Shown: positions 56,513 to 64,000, counted from the first letter of the stretch. The stretch: 64,000 nucleotides of DNA from Alloyangia pacifica (GCF_003111685.1 NZ_CP022190.1:1016001-1080000); one strand, 5' to 3'. The notes: generated from the sequence alone by a model not told the origin. Program-made: numbers and translations.

Positions 56513-57082
56513 TCAGCTGCGCGGCAGACGGCGGCCCAGCCAGCGGTCGAGCGAGAGCGCCCCGCCACCGGTGAACACCAGCACCAGCATCAAGAACCCC
56601 CAAAGCACCCGCTGGTCGAGGATCGGCGCATCAGGCTGGCGGTCGAAGAGCGCACCGATAGCCGTGGCGTCGACCCCATGGCCGAAGATATCGGTCAGGC
56701 TCACCACAAGCAGGAAGCCGATCATGCCAAGCGCCGCGAGCCGGGTGAAGAGCCCGAGGATCAGAAAGAGCGGCAACATGAATTCGGCGGCGGTGCCCGC
56801 AGCGACCACCAGATGTGCGAAAAATCCAAGCTGGCTGGCATCGTAGCCAGCAGCCTCCATGGCGCGGGGATAGATCTGCGCGTAGGCGTTCAGCGACAGG
56901 CCGAACCCGTCAACCTTGGTCAGTGCAGAGGACCAGAAGAAACCGGCGAGCGTGGCGGCGAAGACGGCGCGGCCGGTAAGGCCGAGCACGGCGGGCGCGC
57001 TCCGCGTCACAGTGCCCACGGCACGGTCAAACTGAGCGAGCAGGGACGCGACCCCGGCGGCGGGAGGGGCAAGTTCGGTCAT
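56513..57082 (-). CDS. DoxX family membrane protein of the bufferin operon
   Basis: A 189-residue protein with four hydrophobic segments and DoxX blocks (GRAVFAATLAGFFWSSALTK; LVVAAGTAAEFMLPLFLILG). DoxX proteins often accompany DUF692/DUF2063 genes. Its start overlaps the DUF2063 stop by 4 bp, so it is the last gene of a coupled operon. The role is unknown; membrane redox support or copper delivery has been suggested only by association. Confidence 0.88.
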   Translation of the reverse strand: MTELAPPAAGVASLLAQFDRAVGTVTRSAPAVLGLTGRAVFAATLAGFFWSSALTKVDGFGLSLNAYAQIYPRAMEAAGYDASQLGFFAHLVVAAGTAAEFMLPLFLILGLFTRLAALGMIGFLLVVSLTDIFGHGVDATAIGALFDRQPDAPILDQRVLWGFLMLVLVFTGGGALSLDRWLGRRLPRS

Positions 57083-57813
57083 GGCTCGGGGTCTCCTTCG
57101 GAGATGAGGGCGCCCGCGTTGAAGAGGCAGGCAAAGATCGCGGAATGGTCTGCCCCCGCGGGCAGAGCGGCACCCAGAGGCAGGCGCCGGGCCAGCGCCT
57201 CCAGCGTCGCGGCGGTGCCGGCCGGGGCGGCGCAGGTCCGCACCGCGAGCCTCGGACGGGTGACCAGAACCTCGCCCGGCGGGCTCTGCGCCAGATCCGG
57301 ACGCTCCGCGTTGCGCCCCCAGATGGCGAGCGCCGGGTGGCGCGTCCGCAGAATCCGTGCGGCGGGATGCAGGCGTGGGGCGCTCGCGGCCAGCGCGTCC
57401 GGCAAGAGCTCGGCCAGAACGCGGGGATCCAGGGGGACGGCATCGGCAGACAGGCTGGCTTCGCGCCGGGCCTGCTCGATCCGGGCAACTTCTGGCAGAT
57501 AGGGCAGCGCGGTAAGCGGCGGAAAGCGCTGAGTCCAGTCCGGCAACTCGGCACCGTAAAGCGCCATGACCGGGCTGCGCGGCGGGTGCTCACGAGCGAA
57601 ATCTTGAGCCATGGCAGCGAAATAGGTCTCTCCCACCAGCCGCTGCACCACCGGGAAGGCGGCGGCCAGCGCCTCGGTCAGGGCGACAGCGACGTTATTG
57701 CGGTAAACGTCGAAGCGGCGCGTGGCGGCGGAGCCCGTCGGATCGCGCAGCACCTCGGGGCGCGGTGCCTCGAGGGCGAGCAGCGCCCCCGCGAACACGC
57801 CCTGCCCGCTCAT
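57079..57813 (-). CDS. bufC: DUF2063 partner protein of the MNIO maturation enzyme (BufC-like)
   Basis: A 244-residue cytoplasmic protein. Residues about 1-95 form the DUF2063 putative DNA-binding domain (FAGALLALEAPRPEVLRD, RFDVYRNNVAVALTEAL, FPVVQRLVGETYF). The rest is a winged C-terminal region. Despite the name, these proteins are recognition partners that present the precursor peptide to the adjacent DUF692 enzyme. ATG 57813 overlaps the bufB stop by 4 bp, and its stop overlaps the DoxX start by 4 bp. Confidence 0.88.
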   Translation of the reverse strand: MSGQGVFAGALLALEAPRPEVLRDPTGSAATRRFDVYRNNVAVALTEALAAAFPVVQRLVGETYFAAMAQDFAREHPPRSPVMALYGAELPDWTQRFPPLTALPYLPEVARIEQARREASLSADAVPLDPRVLAELLPDALAASAPRLHPAARILRTRHPALAIWGRNAERPDLAQSPPGEVLVTRPRLAVRTCAAPAGTAATLEALARRLPLGAALPAGADHSAIFACLFNAGALISEGDPEP

Positions 57814-58652
57814 GCCGACCTCCGCCGCGCCATTACCCGTGCGGCGCGCGCGGCCTCGGCTTCGAGGGTGCGGAAATCGGGCACGTCGTTGTCCCACTCG
57901 ATCAGGGTCGGGCGCGGACCTGTGCGGGCGATGACCTCGGCGTAGAGCGCCCAGACCGGGTCGGCCACCGGCGCGCCATGGGTGTCGATGAGCAGCGGGC
58001 CGCCCTGCCCGTCGTCCTCTTCGGCGTAGCCCGCAAGGTGGATTTCCCCGACCAGCTCGACCGGGTAGTCGGCAAGGTAGCCCTGCGCCGAGGTGCCGAG
58101 ATTGCTGGCAGAGATGAAGACGTTGTTGATGTCAAGCAGCAGCCCGCAGCCGGTGCGGCGGGCGATCTCGGCAAGGAAAGCGGTCTCCGAGAGCGTGCTC
58201 TCCTCAAAGACCAGATAGCTCGACGGGTTCTCCAAGAGCATGCGCAGGCCAAGCCGCTGCTGCACCTCGTCGACATGGGCGGCGACGCGCTCGAGCGTGG
58301 CCGCCGTGTAGGGCAGCGGCAGCAGGTCGCTGAAATAACTGCCCTCGTGGGTAGACCAGGCGAGGTGCTCGGAAAATTGCGCCGGGCGCACATGGTCGAT
58401 GAGCCGCCTCAGGCGCGCCAGATGCGCAGGATCGAGCGGCCCCTCGCCACCAATCGACAAGCCGACGCCATGCACGGAGACGGGAAACCGCGCGCGCAGA
58501 TCGTCGAGCATGGCCAGACGCGGCCCCCCCTCGACCATGTAGGTCTCGGCGTGGACTTCCAGCCAGCTGACGGCGCCGGGGTCGGCGAGCTCGGCAAAAT
58601 GTGCCGACTTGAAGCCGACGCCCGCGGTGTTCGGGAGCGTGCTGCTCTGCAT
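57810..58652 (-). CDS. bufB: DUF692 multinuclear non-heme iron oxygenase (MNIO), BufB-like
   Basis: A 280-residue TIM-barrel enzyme of the DUF692/UPF0276 family. MNIO enzymes use two or three iron ions to modify cysteines in ribosomal peptides. Expected ligand blocks are present: SWLEVHAETYM, VHGVGLSIGGEG, FSEHLAWS, LLENPSSYL, LLLDINNVF, GEIHLAGY, LIDTHGAPV and IEWDNDVP. ATG 58652 is preceded by GGGAGG. It sits 80 bp after the precursor gene, with the partner coupled downstream. Confidence 0.92.
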   Translation of the reverse strand: MQSSTLPNTAGVGFKSAHFAELADPGAVSWLEVHAETYMVEGGPRLAMLDDLRARFPVSVHGVGLSIGGEGPLDPAHLARLRRLIDHVRPAQFSEHLAWSTHEGSYFSDLLPLPYTAATLERVAAHVDEVQQRLGLRMLLENPSSYLVFEESTLSETAFLAEIARRTGCGLLLDINNVFISASNLGTSAQGYLADYPVELVGEIHLAGYAEEDDGQGGPLLIDTHGAPVADPVWALYAEVIARTGPRPTLIEWDNDVPDFRTLEAEAARAARVMARRRSA

Positions 58653-58732
58653 GGGATGCCTCCCTGGGCTTGGGCGGGATGGGGCGCGCGCGGCAACCGG
58701 CAGGCCGCCGCGCGCGGGGTCAGCCGCGGGCC

Positions 58733-59038
58733 TCAGCCCTTGGGCAGATCGCGCATCAGCGGCTCGAGCGAGCCCATGCGCGGGGTGCCGTCGGCCATGG
58801 CCGGAAGCTCGATCTCGGCGCAGGTGCCGGCGGGCACCAGCGTCCAGGAATTGCCCTGGTAATCGACCGAGGCAGTGCCGGCGCAGGTGGTTCCAGGGCC
58901 AGCGGCGCAGCCATTCTGGCCCGCCATGGCGACGCCGAAGCATTTCTCCTGCTCCTGGGCTTGGGCGGCCCCGGCGAATTGCGCAAGACCGGCGGCAACG
59001 GCTCCGGCGAGGGCGAGGTGTTTGCTGTGAAGGGTCAT
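58733..59038 (-). CDS. bufA: bufferin-type metallophore precursor (DUF2282)
   Basis: A 101-residue secreted precursor. Residues 1-27 are a Sec signal ending AQA, followed by a small domain with four cysteines (C33, C44, C52, C73) in the contexts [19 protein letters not shown] and PAGTC, the DUF2282 pattern. In characterised bufferins such cysteines are converted by the MNIO enzyme to copper-binding groups, and the product protects the periplasm from copper. A GGAGAG site precedes the ATG. It has its own ECF-type promoter. Confidence 0.9.
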   Translation of the reverse strand: MTLHSKHLALAGAVAAGLAQFAGAAQAQEQEKCFGVAMAGQNGCAAGPGTTCAGTASVDYQGNSWTLVPAGTCAEIELPAMADGTPRMGSLEPLMRDLPKG

Positions 59039-59087
59039 GTCCGTCTCTCCAGTGTGACAGGCAGATCATCGCGTCTGCACCGGGGTA

Positions 59088-59113
59088 TTCGAACCGGGAG
59101 GCCTCTTTGTTAC
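59088..59113 (-). promoter_or_regulatory. SigF-type ECF promoter of the bufferin operon
   Basis: On the minus strand GTAACA (59113-59108) is followed after exactly 16 nt by CGAA (59091-59088), about 50 bp ahead of bufA. This equals the GTAAC-N16-CGAA pattern of Caulobacter SigF-type promoters as I recall it. The divergent sigma gene has a matching element. Confidence 0.75.
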
Positions 59114-59158
59114 GCGGCTCGCGCTTGTGTGATAGAGATGAAATATTCGCGCGCTGTT

Positions 59159-59184
59159 GTAACGGGTGGCCCCGCGCGCCCGTA
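59159..59184 (+). promoter_or_regulatory. SigF-type ECF promoter of the sigma/anti-sigma operon
   Basis: GTAACG (59159-59164), 16 nt, then CGTA (59181-59184), about 55 bp ahead of the sigma ATG. Together with the element at 59088-59113 this forms a divergent pair with identical spacing, suggesting autoregulation by the encoded sigma factor. Confidence 0.68.
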
Positions 59185-59239
59185 TGCGCAGGTACCTCCC
59201 CTAGAGGTGGACTTGAGCCGACCCCATGGGCGATCCCAG

Positions 59240-59794
59240 ATGACCGGACGCGATGACGAGATAGAGGCGCTGATGCGCAAGGCGCTGGACGGCGACCGGC
59301 GGGCCTATGCGGGTTGCCTGCAGCGCTTGGTACCACGCTTGCGTGTCATGGCCACGTATGACCTGCCCGCGCAGCACTGGCATCTGGCCGAGGACGTGGT
59401 GCAGGAGGCGCTGCTTTCGATCCATCTCAAGCGGGGCAGTTGGGACCGGGACCGGCCGCTGCTGCCATGGGTGCGGGTGATCGTGAAGCACAAGGCAATC
59501 GACGCCCTGCGCAAGACCCCGAGCGCGCCGCATGACCCGGTCGAGGATCACCCCGGGCTCGATGCTCCGGCGGTCGACCCGCTTGCGGGGCTGCACCTCG
59601 AGCAGGCACTGTCGCGGCTCTCGCCACGGGATGCCGCGCTGGTGCGGGAACATGCGATCGGCGGCGCCGACCCCGAGACGCTTTCGAAGGATTTCGATCT
59701 CAGCCCGGGCGCCCTGCGCGTCGCCCTGCACCGGGCGCTGAGACGTCTGGCCGATGCTGCCAGGAAGGAGGAAGAATGGACACCGATGAGCTGA
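59240..59794 (+). CDS. sigF: ECF sigma factor, SigF-like
   Basis: A 184-residue extracytoplasmic-function sigma factor. Region 2 (about 20-85) includes AEDVVQEALLSIHLKRGSW and WVRVIVKHKAIDALRK; region 4 (about 115-175) includes LSPRDAALVREHAIGG and LSPGALRVALHRALRRL. Its 3' end overlaps the anti-sigma gene by 19 bp. It is divergent from the bufferin operon, and promoters on both sides share one ECF signature. GTG 59209 is an alternative start that adds about 10 residues. Confidence 0.9.
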   Translation: MTGRDDEIEALMRKALDGDRRAYAGCLQRLVPRLRVMATYDLPAQHWHLAEDVVQEALLSIHLKRGSWDRDRPLLPWVRVIVKHKAIDALRKTPSAPHDPVEDHPGLDAPAVDPLAGLHLEQALSRLSPRDAALVREHAIGGADPETLSKDFDLSPGALRVALHRALRRLADAARKEEEWTPMS

Positions 59795-60378
59795 TCGCTG
59801 CGCTCGCCGCCGATGACGTGCCCGCCAAGCGCCCGCACCTGCTGTGGCGCGTTGCCTTTGGCCTTGCGGTGTCGCTGGCGCTGTTGCTGGTGTTCTGGGG
59901 CATGCGCCCGGGCTGGCCGGGCATGCTGATGATGGCACCGCTGCTGGTCAAGCAGAGCCTGCCGATCCTCGTGGCACTGGCGGCCTGGCCGCTGCTGCGC
60001 CGGAGCGATCCCGAGGCGCAGGCGCCGCTCTGGCCGCTTTGGCTGCTGGCAGGGGTCAGCGCCGCCGGCTGGGGGCTCTCGGTGCTCGGCGGCGGCGACA
60101 TTCTGGGCCAGACGCTCTGGGCCTGCCTGCTGTCGATCCCGGCGCTCGCCCTTCCTATTGCCCTTGCGCTCTTCCGTGGCCTGCGGCACCGGGTCGAGAC
60201 CCGCCCGGCGCGCAGCGGCCTGCTCGCAGGGCTATTCTCGGGTGGCGCGGCGGCGGCGGTCTACGCCGTGCATTGCGACGAAGACAGCGCGGCGTTCTTC
60301 CTGTTGTGGTATGGGCTGGCCATCGTTCTCTGCGGGCTGGTCGGGCGCATGGCGGGGCGGCGCTGGCTGGGCGTCTGA
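59776..60378 (+). CDS. nrsF: NrsF (DUF1109) membrane anti-sigma factor
   Basis: A 200-residue inner-membrane protein with six hydrophobic segments and a short cytoplasmic N-terminus, the DUF1109/NrsF layout. Two cysteines are present, C117 and C167, 50 residues apart. That matches the spacing of the two cysteines needed for metal or oxidant sensing in Caulobacter NrsF (C131 and C181, from memory). It overlaps the sigma gene by 19 bp, so sigma and inhibitor are co-produced. Confidence 0.9.
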   Translation: MDTDELIAALAADDVPAKRPHLLWRVAFGLAVSLALLLVFWGMRPGWPGMLMMAPLLVKQSLPILVALAAWPLLRRSDPEAQAPLWPLWLLAGVSAAGWGLSVLGGGDILGQTLWACLLSIPALALPIALALFRGLRHRVETRPARSGLLAGLFSGGAAAAVYAVHCDEDSAAFFLLWYGLAIVLCGLVGRMAGRRWLGV

Positions 60379-60538
60379 CCCGCTTGGCTCCCCCGGTAAA
60401 AATGCACTCTGCAGCGGTGCCCGGAGAACGGACGCGATCTCATTTTCGTGAAGCTCGCCGAAGACTCATGTTATCCACAGCGGAATTATGGTAAGGTTAA
60501 GCTCTGGGACACCTTCGGTTTTCCCCACCTCCCAAGTG

Positions 60539-60560
60539 AAAAAGCCGGAGCACCTCCGGC
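60539..60560 (-). terminator. minus-strand rho-independent terminator with no known gene upstream
   Basis: GCCGGAG (60544-60550) pairs with CTCCGGC (60554-60560) around CAC. On the minus strand it is followed by TTTTTC (60543-60538). No minus-strand gene lies upstream of it in the 113 bp before the secreted-protein gene, so it may end an unannotated small RNA. On the plus strand it could weakly end the nrsF transcript (GGCTCTTTC follows). Confidence 0.6.
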
Positions 60561-60673
60561 GGCTCTTTCGCCTCTCCCGCCTCGTTTTCAATTGTCCCAG
60601 GGCCCGCAATTTCCGGACCTTGTCGCGTGAATTCCTTGTCAGAGACGATTTCTGAATCCTGAAAGGAATAGCC

Positions 60674-61069
60674 ATGAAGTTCTTTCTCGCCATTTCCTCC
60701 CTCTCTCTCGCCCTGGCCACGACATCCCCGGCCACGGCGCAACAGAGCCTTGTCGACCAGCTGTCGCAATATGTGCCCGACTCCGTGCTGTCGCTGCTGA
60801 GCGAATCCGAGATCCTGACCGCTTTCAGCATGTCGACAAGCCGCGAGACCAACGCGCAGAAGGCGTCACGGGTCGCCTATATCGCCACCAGCGGGTCCGC
60901 GCCGCGTACCTACTCGCGCACGCAACTCGATCTCGTGGGCAGATATCTCACCGATGAAGAGCTGTCCCGCATGTCCGGCCAGCACATCGGGGACGCTTTG
61001 GCGGTCGTGCATTCGAGCCGACCCGAAGTGGAAAAGCGGGGCATCATCCGAGCCTTGTCCGACCGGTAA
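60674..61069 (+). CDS. small secreted protein, unknown
   Basis: A 131-residue protein with a Sec signal (MKFFLAISSLSLALA, cleavage near ATAQ, residue 22-23) and a mature helical domain with no cysteines. I do not recognise a family. ATG 60674 follows GAAAGGAA. It is preceded by a 295-bp gap and ended by a bidirectional terminator, so it is monocistronic. Confidence 0.7.
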   Translation: MKFFLAISSLSLALATTSPATAQQSLVDQLSQYVPDSVLSLLSESEILTAFSMSTSRETNAQKASRVAYIATSGSAPRTYSRTQLDLVGRYLTDEELSRMSGQHIGDALAVVHSSRPEVEKRGIIRALSDR

Positions 61070-61093
61070 ACACTGCGTCCACGCAGACGCACG

Positions 61094-61124
61094 AAAGGGG
61101 CCGCACCCCGTTACGGCCCCTTTT
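61094..61124. terminator. bidirectional rho-independent terminator
   Basis: AAAGGGGCCG (61094-61103) pairs with CGGCCCCTTT (61114-61123) around a 10-nt loop, with A and T runs on both sides. It lies between the convergent secreted-protein gene and the GH13 gene. Confidence 0.85.
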
Positions 61125-61142
61125 CCCGTGACCCGAGCGCGC

Positions 61143-63515
61143 TCACCCCGCCTCGAAGACCAGCCCCATGGAATCGCGCAGGGTGATTGGCCCGCCAAGG
61201 TAGTCCTCGCCGATGCCGGGGCTGCGCAGGATCAGCCGCCAGTCGCCGCCGCGCGCCCCCTCGGGCAGCAGGTCGAGCGGGTCGATCTCCTCGGTCTCGC
61301 GACCCTCCATGTGGCAAACGGAAAACACCCGCCGCCCATCGGGCCCGTGGCGCAGGGCGGCAAAAACCGTGCGGCCCTCGATCGGCTCGAGATAACGGAA
61401 GCTGTCGTCGGGGCCGAAGTTGCCGCGCAGCCAGGGGTTCTGCTGCCGGAAATCGCGCAGCCGCCGCATGAAGCCGGTCTGGGTCGGATCGAGCCACGAC
61501 AGGTAGTGCGAGACATTGCAGTACTCGTGCATGTCATCCATCCAGGCGCAGGCGATCCGCTTGAGCGCGCCGACGGTGTAGCGCTCCGGCCCGGCCAGCG
61601 GCGGCTCGACCGCGCTCAGCAGGGCGGCGATGGTGTTGAGGTCGTAGTCGGTGACCTCGACCAGCGCCGGCAGGAACTCGAAGAAGCGCGCCAGGTCCTC
61701 GCGGGTCTCGAACCCCATCTCCTTGAGCCGGCGGAAATTGCCGGGGATCGAGTAGCTGTAGGTGTCGACCTGCCACTTGAGGCTGATCGCCTCTTCAGCC
61801 ACCACCTTGACCCCGTATTTATCGTCCTGGTTCCGGATGAAGCCCCAGCTTGCCCGCGCCGTGGCGTTGAGGAAATCCATCGGCACGCCTGGGAAGACCG
61901 CGTAGGTGAGGATCGACACCGCCGGGTTGTCATAGGCCTTGTCGAGAATCTCCATCTTGGTGTCGCCGAGCCGGGTGTTGATGTTCAGCTTGGGGTTCAC
62001 CTGAGTGCCCCGGCGCAACGTGTCGTGGTTCGCCGTCCCCGAGATCCAATTCGCCCCGTGCGCGAGGATCTCCTTGATCCGCCAGTACTTCGACAACCAG
62101 AAGGTGTAGATGAACGGCGTGTTGTGGGCAAAAGTCAGCGGCCCCCACTGGAACACGTCGGGGTCGTGGGTCTGCTCCTCGATCACGGCGCGGTAGGTCG
62201 AGCTCAGCTCCCAGTCTTCGTCGGGCCAGGGGCGGCCGTCCTCGAAAACGAACCAGGGCAGGTACTCGGTGCCCGCCACTTCCTGCACAAGGCCCGACAT
62301 TTCGCGCAGGTAGTCATCGTCGTGGCGCAGGGTCTGCGCCGCCCAGTCCCACCACTTGAAGTCCTGTGCGCCGTCGACCCGCACCCCGTCGGCGCCGAAG
62401 TTCACCTTGCGACGCTGCAACTCGAGCAGGATCGCCCGCACATAGGGGTTCAGGTAGTCGAGGTTCTGCCCGTACATGTTGGGCCCGGCAAAGTAGTGGC
62501 TCGACAGCGCATTGAGCCCCTGGTTGTCGGAATGACCGAAAACCACGTCGAGGATCAGCTTCTTGGGTGTACCGGGAAAATTGTGCAGCGCGGCGGCAAA
62601 ATCGACCAGCTCGTCGGGCCGGGCGCTTTCCAGCAGCACCGGATTTACCGTCGCCATGCCGGCGATGACGATGTCATAGCCCCAGTTGGTGGTGTTGGGC
62701 CGCATCAGCGTGGCCTCGACGCGCCCCTCCTCGCTCAGGCTCTCGGTCCAGAAATCCGGCCCCGCCTCGTAGACGGTGGTCGGCTCGAGCGGCAGCGGCT
62801 GCACCGCGTCATAGCCGATGAAAAGCTCGTCCGCCGGCTCCAGCGGCAGACCGTTGGCCACCCGTTCCCCGATGCGGTGGATTTGCCGGGTGAGGCTCGC
62901 GATGGTGCCGCCTGCGGTGGCGGTGGGGATATGCAGCTGCAGGATCGAAGTCGGAGCGCCGAACTTATGCGGGCCGTCACGCTTCAGCGCCTCGAAATAC
63001 CCCTTGTCGGGGCGGTCCTTCTGCATCGCGGCGACGTCGTAAACCTCGGCGGGGGCCAGCGCGCCAAAGGGCACCGACATGGCAAGCGGGTCGAGGATGC
63101 GGGTCATCTTGCCTTCGGCATCTCGCCAGACAAGCGCGTAGAAGTCGCCGGTCTCGGCGCGGTTGCCCGCCTTGACCCCCGTGGCAATGGAAAACACGAA
63201 GGCCTCGCACCTCTCGACCGGCAGTAGCATCCGGTCGAAGCTCGTCTCGCTATGCGACAGCGTGAGGTCGAGCGCTCCCTCGGGGCGTAGAATCTCGACG
63301 AAGATGTCGCCGTCCGAGACGCTCCAGTCCTGCAACTCTGGCGCCCAGAAGCCAAAGACGACCCGGTCACCCTCGACCTGCGCGCCGAGCCTGCGCGCGA
63401 TCGTGCGCCCGGCCGAGAACCGGTCTTCTGCGGTGGTCAGAATGCGCTCGCACCATCGCGAAAGCTCGAGAGTTGCGTCTGCGTCGTGGGACAGGCTTTC
63501 GATGCGGTCGTACAC
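61143..63515 (-). CDS. GH13-like glycoside hydrolase, probably glucosylglycerol hydrolase
   Basis: A 790-residue amylase-superfamily enzyme. After a beta-rich N-domain (about 1-150), the barrel has LILDVVFGHSDNQG (region I-like, near 320), GADGVRVDGAQ with nucleophile Asp381 (region II), VFEDGRPW with Glu425 (region III) and ANHD at 495-498 (region IV). The sequence style fits glucosylglycerol hydrolases (GghA) that recycle the compatible solute glucosylglycerol. The alternative is another alpha-glucan enzyme, since it follows glgB with about 55 bp between. Confidence 0.72.
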   Translation of the reverse strand: MYDRIESLSHDADATLELSRWCERILTTAEDRFSAGRTIARRLGAQVEGDRVVFGFWAPELQDWSVSDGDIFVEILRPEGALDLTLSHSETSFDRMLLPVERCEAFVFSIATGVKAGNRAETGDFYALVWRDAEGKMTRILDPLAMSVPFGALAPAEVYDVAAMQKDRPDKGYFEALKRDGPHKFGAPTSILQLHIPTATAGGTIASLTRQIHRIGERVANGLPLEPADELFIGYDAVQPLPLEPTTVYEAGPDFWTESLSEEGRVEATLMRPNTTNWGYDIVIAGMATVNPVLLESARPDELVDFAAALHNFPGTPKKLILDVVFGHSDNQGLNALSSHYFAGPNMYGQNLDYLNPYVRAILLELQRRKVNFGADGVRVDGAQDFKWWDWAAQTLRHDDDYLREMSGLVQEVAGTEYLPWFVFEDGRPWPDEDWELSSTYRAVIEEQTHDPDVFQWGPLTFAHNTPFIYTFWLSKYWRIKEILAHGANWISGTANHDTLRRGTQVNPKLNINTRLGDTKMEILDKAYDNPAVSILTYAVFPGVPMDFLNATARASWGFIRNQDDKYGVKVVAEEAISLKWQVDTYSYSIPGNFRRLKEMGFETREDLARFFEFLPALVEVTDYDLNTIAALLSAVEPPLAGPERYTVGALKRIACAWMDDMHEYCNVSHYLSWLDPTQTGFMRRLRDFRQQNPWLRGNFGPDDSFRYLEPIEGRTVFAALRHGPDGRRVFSVCHMEGRETEEIDPLDLLPEGARGGDWRLILRSPGIGEDYLGGPITLRDSMGLVFEAG

Positions 63516-63570
63516 GTCCGGGTCTCCTGTGTGATCTGCGGGCGCCTCGGCCCTTGCGTGCGGCCCGCGC

Positions 63571-64000
63571 TCAGCGCGCCGGGGTGAGCATGATGGTCGA
63601 CAGGGGCGGCAGGGTCATGCGCGTCGCGGCAGGCCGGCCCTGCGCGCCCGGCGCGCCCGCTTCGACCTGCCCCATGTTTCCGGCTCCCGAGCCGCCGTAA
63701 ATCTCGGCGTCGGTATTCAGAATTTCGCGCCAGACGCCCGCGTGGGGCAAGCCCAGTTCGAAGTCACCGCGGGTCACAGGGGAGAAATTGCACACGATGA
63801 CCACGGGATCATCACCTTCGGCCCCCTTGCGGACCCAGGCGAAGACATTCTCGGCCGCGGCATCGGCGAGGATCCACTCGAAACCCTGCGCCTCGCAGTC
63901 GCGCCGGTGAAGCGCAGGCAGCTCGCGGTAGAGCCGGTTGAGATCGCGAACCAGAGAGCGCATGCCCATGTGGTCCGGCTGCTTGAGCAGGTCCCACGGC
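63571..64000 (-). CDS. glgB: 1,4-alpha-glucan branching enzyme, 5' part outside the window
   Basis: Only the last 142 residues are visible. They include LVRDLNRLYRELPALHRRDC, GFEWI, VIVCNFSPV and INTDAEIYGGSGAGN, the C-terminal amylase domain of GlgB. GlgB adds alpha-1,6 branches to glycogen. It is upstream of and probably co-transcribed with the GH13-like gene. Confidence 0.92.
   Translation of the reverse strand, partial: PWDLLKQPDHMGMRSLVRDLNRLYRELPALHRRDCEAQGFEWILADAAAENVFAWVRKGAEGDDPVVIVCNFSPVTRGDFELGLPHAGVWREILNTDAEIYGGSGAGNMGQVEAGAPGAQGRPAATRMTLPPLSTIMLTPAR

Noticed and set aside
1..64000. CRISPR arrays, insertion sequences, phage genes, tRNA or rRNA genes
   Set aside because: No regularly spaced repeats, transposase motifs or structural RNA signatures were seen by reading. 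A tRNAscan or Infernal run could find short RNAs I missed.

Overview
The window is GC-rich, densely coded bacterial DNA and looks chromosomal. Several things together point to an alphaproteobacterium of the Rhodobacterales/Roseobacter type: a C4-pathway 5-aminolevulinate synthase (hemA) with a perfect FNR-type box upstream, a usg gene, an ubiquinol-type cyoABCD oxidase followed directly by a SURF1 gene, an HWE-type histidine kinase, and the style of gene starts and intergenic hairpins. Genus cannot be read reliably from the sequence. I saw no rRNA, tRNA, CRISPR array, insertion sequence or prophage.

Layout. 1-9.9 kb: ispG (cut by the window edge), a RodZ-like HTH/membrane protein with a duplicated C-terminal domain, hemA with its control region, an M20 peptidase, a small membrane protein, a decayed sulfotransferase-like pseudogene, a cytochrome b561-YceI fusion and cysK. 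10-24.9 kb: pyrC-pyrE, dnaB, a membrane-anchored unknown, the coupled chain alr-mlaE-mlaF-unknown followed by a PqiA-like protein, a coiled-coil membrane protein, radA, cvpA-purF, a stand-alone PilP-like small protein, an SDR and a solute-binding protein without signal peptide. 25-38.9 kb: surE-pcm-nlpD, a hydratase, cyoABCD-SURF1, an MFS transporter, rplY, a small monooxygenase, pth, a DUF2237 gene, a cupin-regulator remnant and a ureohydrolase. 39-56.5 kb: a LysR regulator, hutF-hutD, brnQ, a hybrid HWE kinase, mfd, hemB, a SYLF lipoprotein, usg, gyrA and an M48 protease. 56.5-60.4 kb: the most interesting region, a bufferin-type metallophore operon (DUF2282 precursor, DUF692/MNIO enzyme, DUF2063 partner, DoxX) facing an ECF sigma factor and its membrane anti-sigma (NrsF/DUF1109). 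60.7-64 kb: a small secreted protein, a GH13-type glucosylglycerol-hydrolase-like enzyme and the 3' part of glgB.

How parts fit together. The bufferin operon and the sigma/anti-sigma pair are divergent, and each has its own GTAAC-N16-CGnA promoter in the 201-bp gap. This is what a self-activating, metal- or oxidant-released SigF circuit should look like. The precursor carries a Sec signal and four cysteines. The MNIO enzyme and its partner would modify those cysteines before export, giving a periplasmic copper-binding peptide. The quinol oxidase operon (a copper enzyme) carries a methionine/histidine-rich CyoD tail, so copper handling may be a shared theme, though no link between the loci is shown.

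Most other genes are conserved housekeeping functions: nucleotide synthesis, replication and repair, heme synthesis, envelope lipid transport and division, and histidine breakdown.
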